57,235 bases of DNA from Pseudomonadota bacterium (GTDB taxonomy: Bacteria; Myxococcota_A; Polyangia; Fen-1088). Both the position numbers and the translations under genes were made by a program. Within the stretch, counting starts at the first letter, position 1, and each line of letters starts with the position of its first letter. Below, one piece after another: positions 51,179 to 57,235 of this stretch. The stretch covers positions 1 through 57,235 of the forward strand of contig JAEXQJ010000383.1 in the NCBI GenBank assembly GCA_023438785.1, in the 5' to 3' direction. The notes below the pieces were generated by a model, which was not told where the DNA came from, ran no database searches, and saw only the letters and a program-made list of their open reading frames with translations.

Positions 51179-51871
51179 CTACGCGGGTGTGACGGGACCG
51201 CTGGGCTGGGCAGGCGGCTCCCCCTCACTGGCGGCGGCCGGGCGGGTGCGGAAGTCGTCGAAGTGCAGGTCCTGCATGGCGCGGCTGCGCGGGAACATTT
51301 GCCGAATCGCACCCGCGTTGCTGTCGTAGGCGGAGACGAAGCGCGCGCGCGCGCCGCCCTCCACCGCGCGGGCCAGGCTCAGGGTGCCCTCGGCGGTGGT
51401 GCGCGCCTCCAGGGCCTGCTTCAGCAGCGCAATCGCCTTGTCCAGCTCGGCCAGCGAACTCGCCTTCATGGGCGCCGCGGTCGGCTGCGTATCCAGGCGG
51501 GCACGCAGCGACTGCGAAACCGTCACCTGGGTCGTCCCAGCCGGACGCAACTCCGCATCCAGCCCCTTGGGAAACAGCGCCTTGTACACCGGCCCGCTGT
51601 CGGCATTGTTGTCGGCCACATGGGCCGCCAGCGAGAGCTGCCGAATGACCCGCTCCAACTCCGCCTCCGCGAACCGCGCCGCCACCCGCGGCCCCACCAT
51701 CGCCTCCTCCGCCTGCTCGCGTGCCGCCTTGGCCATCGCCAACGCCTCATGCGCCGGCTGAAACGCCGCAATCAACCCCTTGGCCTCCTCCCGTTGTGCG
51801 AGCGCCGCCAAATGATACCGCCCCAAATCCAGCAGCACCTTCGAGGCCATCGATGACTTCGGTACCTGCAT
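51179..51871 (-). CDS. Helical protein of unknown function (intact copy)
   Basis: 230 residues, almost wholly alpha-helical by composition: two long Ala/Glu/Arg-rich helices (HEALAMAKAAREQAEEAMVG, AELDKAIALLKQALEARTTA) separated by a Gly/Pro-containing middle (ADNNADSGPVYKALFPKG). The C-terminus has FVSAYDSNAGAIRQMFPRSR and a disordered Pro/Ala tail. No signal peptide. GGGAGG precedes ATG 51871. It is divergent from lipoprotein copy C with 277 bp between them, and the same gene tail is found next to lipoprotein copy A, so the two genes travel together. No family recognised. Confidence 0.7.
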   Translation of the reverse strand: MQVPKSSMASKVLLDLGRYHLAALAQREEAKGLIAAFQPAHEALAMAKAAREQAEEAMVGPRVAARFAEAELERVIRQLSLAAHVADNNADSGPVYKALFPKGLDAELRPAGTTQVTVSQSLRARLDTQPTAAPMKASSLAELDKAIALLKQALEARTTAEGTLSLARAVEGGARARFVSAYDSNAGAIRQMFPRSRAMQDLHFDDFRTRPAAASEGEPPAQPSGPVTPA

Positions 51872-52148
51872 CCGATCCTCCCTTCCCATCGCCCCCCAAT
51901 GGGCGAACCAACCGGGAGCACTCTGCAGAGGGAACGAGGGGAGGGCAAGGGGGAATGTGGGGGGGAGAGGGCCGGCATGAGCTGCCGTTTGCGGCGGCAG
52001 CCGTGTTCGGGCTGCAGTGCAACTGCGCTCTCTCCCCCAAAAGTTGGACTGCAGACCACCCAGGAAGGGAGTCTGGCAACCCGCGTTGCCGGCGGAGAAT
52101 GGGGAAGCGGTTGACCCGACCCGGCCACGGAGGGAACACGACGCCGCG

Positions 52149-52893
52149 ATGTGGCCGAGCAAGATGGCGCGAGCGCGTGCGGCCTGGGCGCTTGGGTGGT
52201 GTCTCATCCTCGCGGCGTGTGCGCACGGCGAGCCGCCTGCGAGCGCCGGGGTGCCATCATTCGGTCCCTCCGCGCGCACGCCGACCTTTAGCGCGGCCGA
52301 GCTTCGGATTCTGGACGCGGTGAGTACGGCCGATGCCGTGTTTCCGGATCCGGCGCAGCGCAACCTCTATAAGGTACACGCACCGGCGACCGAGGGCGAG
52401 ACACGAGCGTATGGATTCGAGCTGCTGCCCCAGCCGGGAATGGATCCGACGCGGCATTACCAGCTCATTGCCTTGGCCTACAAACATGCGGGCGGCACCG
52501 GGCTGCGGGGCGAGCCCGTCCTCAGCGGCACGGGCGGCCCGAACGGCAGCATGGTCGAGGCCACGGCGCAGACCGCGGACGGCGTGCTCGAGGTGCGGGC
52601 CTCAGTGACCCTGCTTTTACCCGAAACCGTGAGCCCTCCACCCTTCGACCCAAAGCAGGCCCTGATCGACGTCCTGCATCGCTACCAAAGACAAGAATCG
52701 AAGCGCTCGGCTCAAGAGGAAACCATGGCGGATGACCTGTTGAGGGCCTTGCCCGTAGACAGAGTGGCGGCCTGGTATCGACGGCTGGCCGAAGGCTGGA
52801 TCAAGGCCACGCCCGAGTTGCAGCCCCCTCTGGCAGGCGTATTCCTGCGGACCTGGGTAGACAACCGGGACCCCAGGGCGAGGATCAGCTTCG
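52149..52893 (+). pseudogene. Repeated lipoprotein gene, copy C (3' end cut by IS4 fragment)
   Basis: Longest copy. Starts MWPSKMARARAAW, lipoprotein signal with lipobox LAAC (about residue 24). It then reads PTFSAAELRILDAV, ETRAYGFELLPQPGMDP, TRHYQLIALAYKHAGGTG, GGPNGSMVEATAQTADG and YQRQESKRSAQEETMADD, then an Arg/Trp-rich helix and WVDNRDPRARISFDAP. At about 52893 the sequence passes into a transposase 3' end in another frame; the lipoprotein frame continues to a stop at 53081 only through that antisense-of-frame sequence. So the C-terminus is probably lost. Predicted outer- or inner-membrane lipoprotein; family unknown. Confidence 0.75.
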
Positions 52894-53223
52894 ATGCGCC
52901 TCGAAGATCGCGCGTATGCCCTGCGGATGAAAATCGAGGAGACCTTTCGCGACGCCAAGAACCACCGTTTCGGCTGGTCGCTGCGCCACGTGCGCTCTGC
53001 CTCTGCCGAGCGCCTGACCATCCTGCTGCTGCTGGCCGTGCTGGCCAGCATCGCAAAGACCATGCTCGGCTTCGAGGCTGAACGTCAGCGCCTCCATCGC
53101 GGCGACCAGGCCAACACCGTCAAGCACCGCGTGCTTTCCTTCTTTGTCCTCGGTGCGAATAGCCGCCGGACCACCGCCTGGGCGAGGGGGCTGCTTCTGA
53201 GGGAACCTTTCTCGTTCTCCTGA
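52894..53223 (+). mobile_element. IS4-family transposase, 3' fragment
   Basis: 109-codon C-terminal remnant of a DDE transposase. YALRMKIEETFRDAK is an exact fit to the IS4 YREK signature, Y(2)R(3)E(6)K, giving the catalytic Glu. It is followed by HRFGWSLRHVRS and a hydrophobic helix ERLTILLLLAVLA. The two catalytic Asp and the whole N-terminal part are missing, so it is inactive. Ten bases after the stop is CATGTG-N7-CACATG (53233-53251), possibly part of the old IS end. Confidence 0.85.
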
Positions 53224-53280
53224 CGTAAGGGCCATGTGAACCCGCCACATGAATCCGATTCCTACGTGCCCAGGAGGACC

Positions 53281-53964
53281 ATGGAGACCACGCCAGGTGC
53301 CAAGTATCTCGTCCACGAAGTCAGCTCGACTCTGTTGGTGGGATTGGTGTTGTTCGGCTGTGCAGGGCAGGTCCGTTGGTGGCCGGGATGGGTGGAATTG
53401 GCTCTGACGGTGAGCTTGAGCGCAGCTATTGGTGTCATCGGCGTGTGTACGCGTCCGAACCTGCTGGTCGAACGCGTGGGCTCGCGCAGAGGAGATGAGC
53501 GTTGGGATGTGGCAGTTTACGCCGCCATCCGCATGGGTCTGCTGGCCTGCCTCGTAGTGGCCGCCCTGGATCGGCGTTTGGGGTGGACAGGGGCGTTTGA
53601 CTCCAGGATCCAAATCGTCGGCTTCGCCGTTCACCTGCTCGGGAACGCGCTCTTTATCTGGGCAGTAGCTTCGAATAGGTTCTTTTCGGACATGGTGCGC
53701 ATTCAAAGCCAAGACGGCCACGTCGTCGCCACGGGTGGGCCTTACCGGTGGGTTCGTCACCCTGGCTATTTGGGGTCAATCGCCTACACGATGGCGGTGC
53801 CCATGTTGCTTGCGTCGTGGTGGGCGTTCCTTCCTGCTACTCTGTGCGTGGTGGTCTTCGTCATCCGCACGGCTCTGGAAGACCGAACTCTGCAAAAGAA
53901 GCTGGCGGGCTATCCGGCGTTCGCCGGACGCGTGCGCTACCGTTTGCTCCCCGCCATCTGGTAG
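53281..53964 (+). CDS. Isoprenylcysteine carboxyl methyltransferase-like protein
   Basis: 227-residue membrane methyltransferase with five or so TM helices. The C-terminal signature VATGGPYRWVRHPGYLGSI, followed by RTALEDRTLQKKLAGYPAF, is that of the ICMT/PEMT family, where it binds SAM. Bacterial members are often of unknown substrate; several sit in lipid or polyketide clusters. AGGAGG precedes the ATG at 53281. The sigma-factor gene starts 6 bp after its stop, so the two are co-translated. Confidence 0.88.
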   Translation: METTPGAKYLVHEVSSTLLVGLVLFGCAGQVRWWPGWVELALTVSLSAAIGVIGVCTRPNLLVERVGSRRGDERWDVAVYAAIRMGLLACLVVAALDRRLGWTGAFDSRIQIVGFAVHLLGNALFIWAVASNRFFSDMVRIQSQDGHVVATGGPYRWVRHPGYLGSIAYTMAVPMLLASWWAFLPATLCVVVFVIRTALEDRTLQKKLAGYPAFAGRVRYRLLPAIW

Positions 53965-53970
53965 TCCGGC

Positions 53971-54645
53971 ATGAAGCCTGCGCCACCGCCACCGGGCAGT
54001 TTAGAAGATGTCTTGTCCCGGATTCGGGCGGGCTCGGAAGAGGCGATGCGTGAGCTGTGCATCGACTGGCGCCATCTACTGGACGGACTGGCGGGGCGTC
54101 TGCTCTGCCACCGCTCCGAGGTCGACGACGTGGTTCAGGAAACGCTGCTCGCCGTCTGGACCCATCGCCTCTCCTACGATCCTGCCCGGCCCGCATGGCC
54201 TTGGCTCGCGCAGATTCTCCGTCACCGCTGTCACGACACCTGGAGAAGACACCGCGGGCGGCGCAAGAATGAGCCCCTGGCGGTTCTCCCGCTCATTGAA
54301 GCAGAGTTGGTCGCCAGTTCCGCGCCGGTGCCCTCAGAGGAGGTCGAACGGAACGAGCTCATCCGTCTCGCCAGCGCCCGCCTGGCAGACTTGCCGCCCA
54401 CACTACGCGAGGTTGTGCAATTGTCGATCTTTGAAGAAATGCCCGAGGAGGAAATGGCAGCTCTGCTGTGCGTGGCGAAGGGCACCATCAAGTCGCGTAA
54501 GCATCGCGGCCTTAGGTTACTAAGAAAAGGACCTTGGAAGGGTCCTCTAGATCCCCCGCGGGCGAGCGCAGCCGGGCGGAGCCCGCCTGCGCTCACGCGG
54601 CCACCGAGAGCGTCCTCCAGTCGAATCAAGAAGGGAGCAGCATGA
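53971..54645 (+). CDS. ECF-type RNA polymerase sigma factor
   Basis: 224 residues. Region 2 (about 10-95) with DDVVQETLLAVW and WPWLAQILRHRCHDTWRRHR; region 4 (about 135-190) with LADLPPTLREVVQLSIFEEM and AKGTIKSRKHRGLRLLRK. The C-terminal ~35 residues are Pro/Arg/Ser-rich and disordered. No anti-sigma gene is adjacent, so control may be by transcription or by the tail. It has no clear ribosome site and starts 6 bp after the methyltransferase stop. Its own stop overlaps the next start (ATGA). This arrangement puts a sigma factor inside a metabolic operon. Confidence 0.9.
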   Translation: MKPAPPPPGSLEDVLSRIRAGSEEAMRELCIDWRHLLDGLAGRLLCHRSEVDDVVQETLLAVWTHRLSYDPARPAWPWLAQILRHRCHDTWRRHRGRRKNEPLAVLPLIEAELVASSAPVPSEEVERNELIRLASARLADLPPTLREVVQLSIFEEMPEEEMAALLCVAKGTIKSRKHRGLRLLRKGPWKGPLDPPRASAAGRSPPALTRPPRASSSRIKKGAA

Positions 54646-56138
54646 GCGGTCCCCTTACCGCGAAGGAGATCATCGAGAGCGTGGTCGACTCCGGATCATT
54701 TGCTCCAGGCCCTCAACCCCAAACCGGCATAGACCCGCTGGGATGGGATCTGGGGGAAGCGTATCCAGATTCTTTGGTAGCCTCCAAAGCGAAGACCGGT
54801 TTCCCGGCTGCACTCTGCTGGGGGCAAGCGACGATCGGGAATACTCGGGCCATGTTGATGGTCGGTGCCTTCGAGTTCATGGCAGGCTCGCTCGGGCTGG
54901 CGGAGGCGGCGGCAATCCGGAACGCTATCGAGGTTGCCATTAAGGAACGCCTCCCGGTGGTCTGGTTTGCTTGCGGAGGCGGGTGCCGGATGCAAGAGGG
55001 TGCGCTCTCGCTCTTCTGTATTGCGAGTGTGGTAGCGGCACGAAGGGCTCTAGGGGATCACCACCTGCCCCTCATCACGGTGGTGGTCAACCCGCTCTTC
55101 GGCGGAGCGGCCATCGCTGCGCTACGTGGAGACATCATCTTGGGCTTGACGGGAACGAGCCTTGGCCTCGCCGGTCGTCACGTGGTGGAGAGAATGGAGA
55201 AGCTGCCCCTGCCTGTGGGCTTTCAAAGCGCGGAATTCGCTCACCACAACGGGCAGATCGATGCTGTTTTGGACCGCGTGGCTCTGCCGGCGGCCCTGGC
55301 GCGTCTTCTCAGTCTTCTCGGCGACGGGGACAGAGCCAGTACGGATGCGGTTTTTCCAGCGGAACCGGAGTGCGAGGCGAGCGCATGGGAGTTGGTCGCG
55401 GCGGCCCGAACCAAGAAGCCCACTTCTCGGAGCGTGGTGGCCAGGATCGGAGAGGATTTCTTCGAACTCCATGGGGACCGCGCCGCCGGAGATGACCGCG
55501 CCATCTTCGGGGGGATCACCCGCATCGGAGGGCGGCCGGTGATGGTGGTGGCTCACGACACGGCCTGCGAGCACGACACGCTCTTCAAGATCGCGCACAA
55601 CTTCAACATGGTGGAGGCTTCCGGTCATCGGAAGGCTCTGCGGCTTGTGCGTCTGGCAGACCGACTGCGCATTCCCATACTGACCCTCATCGACACGCCC
55701 GGGGCTTCCGTCGGTGTGCGCTCGGAGAGCGATGGTCAGGTCTTCGCCATGGGCGAATTGTTGGACGCCATGCTCGGGGTCAGTGTCCCAACGGTGGCCG
55801 TCATTCTCGGCGAGGGCGGCTCAGGCGGAGCCGTTCCACTAGCCAGCGCAGACCGCCTGCTCATGACCGACGTCTCCTACTGCTCCGTGCTGTCACCTGA
55901 GGCAGCCGCGCATATCGTGCTCAAGGATGCGACAGAGACTCCACGCGCCGCCGATGCGTTGAAGCTCGCCCCTAGGGACCTCAAGAAACTCGGGCTGGTT
56001 GATAGGATTCTCCCGGTGGCCGATGGCGGTGACAGTTTTGTCGGCCTTCTTCGGGATGCCTTCCTGGCCTGCCTGCGCGAGGTGGAAGGTCGGCCAGACG
56101 TGGCACGCAGGGCGAGAGTGGGTGTCCCGCACCTCTGA
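54642..56138 (+). CDS. Fused acetyl-CoA carboxyltransferase (beta + alpha)
   Basis: 498-residue fusion of AccD- and AccA-like crotonase-fold halves. First half: AMLMVGAFEFMAGSLGLAEA, CGGGCRMQEGALSLF, VVNPLFGGAAIAAL and LGLTGTSLGLAGRHVVE. Second half: FFELHGDRAAGDDRAIFGGI, HRKALRLVRLADRLRIPILT, LIDTPGASVGVRSE, GEGGSGGAVPLASADRLL and SVLSPEAAAHIVLKDA, all close to AccA motifs. The AccD zinc ribbon is absent from the N-terminus. Predicted to transfer CO2 from carboxybiotin to an acyl-CoA. Biotin carboxylase and carrier protein must come from elsewhere. A dedicated copy beside an oxoamine-synthase relic suggests malonyl-CoA supply for a specialised lipid or polyketide. Confidence 0.9.
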   Translation: MSGPLTAKEIIESVVDSGSFAPGPQPQTGIDPLGWDLGEAYPDSLVASKAKTGFPAALCWGQATIGNTRAMLMVGAFEFMAGSLGLAEAAAIRNAIEVAIKERLPVVWFACGGGCRMQEGALSLFCIASVVAARRALGDHHLPLITVVVNPLFGGAAIAALRGDIILGLTGTSLGLAGRHVVERMEKLPLPVGFQSAEFAHHNGQIDAVLDRVALPAALARLLSLLGDGDRASTDAVFPAEPECEASAWELVAAARTKKPTSRSVVARIGEDFFELHGDRAAGDDRAIFGGITRIGGRPVMVVAHDTACEHDTLFKIAHNFNMVEASGHRKALRLVRLADRLRIPILTLIDTPGASVGVRSESDGQVFAMGELLDAMLGVSVPTVAVILGEGGSGGAVPLASADRLLMTDVSYCSVLSPEAAAHIVLKDATETPRAADALKLAPRDLKKLGLVDRILPVADGGDSFVGLLRDAFLACLREVEGRPDVARRARVGVPHL

Positions 56139-56166
56139 GAGTCGACCGCGGCTATCCGAAAACGCA

Positions 56167-56703
56167 ATGCCGACAGCATCATCAATGACACGTCGCCACT
56201 CCTTGATCGCGTCGCGCGTAGGCTCGACGAACGCGGACCACCGGACTCTTCAGGACCGTGGCCGAGTCCGCCGATCCCCTCGCGGCTGTCATCGACTGTT
56301 CCAAACGGCTATCTCGGGCTCCAAGTCGAGGAACAGGTGGCACGCGACGCCGCGGTACTTGCCGGCAGCCGTCTTCACGGCAACCTTGCGTCGCGGCTCG
56401 TCTCTGAGAACGGTGATCTGTGCTGCATGCTCGAACGGGAAATCGCGGCATGGGACGGGACCGAGGCTGCGTCGGTCTTCACCAGCGGCAATGCCGCCAA
56501 TGTTGGCATTTTTCAGGCGCTGTGCACCCGCCCCACCGAAGTCTTCGCCCACAGTCTCAACCACGCCTCGATCTTCGATGGCATCAAGCTCGCTGGATGC
56601 AAGCTACGTCGATACCGACATTGCGACATGAGCGATCGGCAGCGTCGTCTTCGGGCCTCCGAGGCCGTCGAGAAGCTGGTGGCTACTGACACTGTCTTCA
56701 GTC
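56167..56703 (+). pseudogene. Alpha-oxoamine synthase (AONS-like), broken and truncated
   Basis: PLP fold-type I enzyme relic. In one frame LLDRVARRLDER, then in the next frame LFRTVAESADPLAAVIDCS, then back to NGYLGLQVEEQVARDAAV and SRLHGNLASRLVSENG. It goes on to SVFTSGNAANVGIFQALC, HSLNHASIFDGIKLAG and LRASEAVEKLVATDTVFS. The two frame changes (near 56230 and 56305) look like single-base deletion and insertion and compensate each other. At TDTVFS (56703) it stops, where lipoprotein copy D begins; the PLP-Lys part is missing. It follows the carboxyltransferase by about 30 bp, so it was the last gene of that operon. Confidence 0.85.
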
Positions 56704-56726
56704 CGCCGAGGGAACATGACGCCGCG

Positions 56727-56924
56727 ATGTGGCCGAGCAAGATGGCGCGAGCGCGTGCGGCCTGGACGCTTGGGTGGTGTCTCATCGTCGCGGCGTGTGC
56801 GCACGGCGAGCCGCCTGCGAGCGCCGGGGTGCCATCATCCGGTCCCTCCGCGCGCACGCCGGCCTTTAGCGCGGCCGAGCTTCGGATTCTGGACGCGGTG
56901 AGTGGGACCGATGCGGCGATGTAG
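56727..56924 (+). pseudogene. Repeated lipoprotein gene, copy D (5' part only)
   Basis: 65 codons, about 90% identical to the start of copy C: MWPSKMARARAAWTLGWCLI, lipobox VAAC, ARTPAFSAAELRILDAV, then a different GTDAAM and stop. Homology with copy C begins upstream of the gene at about GAGGGAACATGACGCCGCG (56708) and ends near 56903. It could yield a short secreted lipopeptide but is more likely a relic. Confidence 0.8.
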
Positions 56925-57162
56925 GACCGGCACCATCTCACTACCGGCGCGACGGGCTGGCGGGGGTAGGGAACCCGGGTAGCGTGCCGCCTCTGGGACC
57001 GGCGGCGGCATGCGGCCCAGTGTAGATGAGGCCGTTATTGGCCATCCAGGGCGTGCTCGCAATGAAAGTCCCAGAACGGTCACGCGGGTCTCAGCGGCCC
57101 GGGAGCAGCGCCGAAGGTTGCCTGCGAATTGACCCACCGTTCGCGAGATGAGATAGATGGCG
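56925..57162. other. Stretch with a possible minus-strand gene relic
   Basis: No clear gene. The minus strand has a 49-codon open stretch (56941-57090) bounded by stops that reads GTFIASTPWMANNGLIYTGP, protein-like but without a start or known family. Confidence 0.35.
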
Positions 57163-57235
57163 GCATGCGTCTGTGGTTTTGGCGATGGAAGTTGATGGTG
57201 CTCGCGGGAGTGGGGGCGATGGGTTTGGTGGGGGG
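57163..57235 (+). CDS. Start of a putative exported protein (runs off the window)
   Basis: ATG 57163 begins MRLWFWRWKLMVLAGVGAMG, a basic then hydrophobic N-terminus like a signal peptide. Only 24 codons are present, so neither gene status nor product can be judged. Confidence 0.35.

Noticed and set aside
51872..52363. Upstream extension of the minus-strand helical-protein gene to 52363
   Set aside because: Would run through the start of lipoprotein copy C; GGGAGG marks the ATG at 51871.
1..57235. tRNA, rRNA and riboswitch genes
   Set aside because: Looked for TPsiC-arm GGTTCGA-type strings with matching acceptor stems and for conserved rRNA strings; none found by eye. A covariance-model search would be needed to be certain.

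Overview
High-GC DNA with dense coding on both strands. Several traits suggest a Myxococcota, probably Polyangia-like, chromosome or metagenomic contig: lipoproteins whose Gly/Ser/Thr-rich linkers run into Cys-rich repeats, many orphan secreted lipoproteins, a four-PAS kinase, and little operon structure. This taxonomic call is inference. No rRNA, tRNA, CRISPR array or complete insertion sequence was seen.

Layout. 0-4 kb: a diguanylate cyclase and a four-PAS sensor histidine kinase. 4-10 kb: a DUF2142-type membrane protein, a TPR protein, a large lipoprotein (ten Cys-rich repeats plus a seven-blade FG-GAP propeller) and a methyltransferase. 10-16 kb: pyruvate phosphate dikinase with a clear intrinsic terminator, a small lipoprotein, and a hybrid-cluster protein (hcp) divergent from a Crp/Fnr regulator, with a perfect FNR-type box between them. 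16-20 kb: a DEAD/DEAH helicase, a cation diffusion facilitator, a DUF3592-like membrane protein and a frameshifted relic. 20-25 kb: three exported carbohydrate- or toroid-fold proteins on the minus strand (AGE-like, GH43-like, and an alpha/alpha-toroid candidate). 25-34 kb: methyltransferase, DUF4139 lipoprotein, DsbA-like lipoprotein, YkgJ-type Cys protein, alpha/beta hydrolase, YHS/heavy-metal mini-protein, OsmC and an outer-membrane porin. 34-46 kb: a 15-repeat Cys-rich lipoprotein, two unknown membrane-anchored proteins, an ABC-F ATPase, an acyltransferase-3, an ImmA/IrrE-DUF4411 pair bracketed by an amidase and a relic of a second amidase copy, a tandem OB-fold protein and a tandem FKBP.

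46-57 kb is a scrambled accessory region. It holds a 5'-truncated rnk facing a 5'-truncated MFS gene, three degenerate copies (around 47.9, 52.1 and 56.7 kb) of one lipoprotein gene, and one intact copy plus one tail of a divergently oriented helical-protein gene. It also holds a truncated IS4-type transposase and a tight operon of isoprenylcysteine-methyltransferase-like protein, ECF sigma factor and fused acetyl-CoA carboxyltransferase. That operon runs into an alpha-oxoamine synthase pseudogene cut off by the third lipoprotein copy. The repeated lipoprotein/helical-protein locus and the recombination joints around it are the most unusual part of the window.

All assignments come from reading motifs in the translated sequence; no database search was possible.
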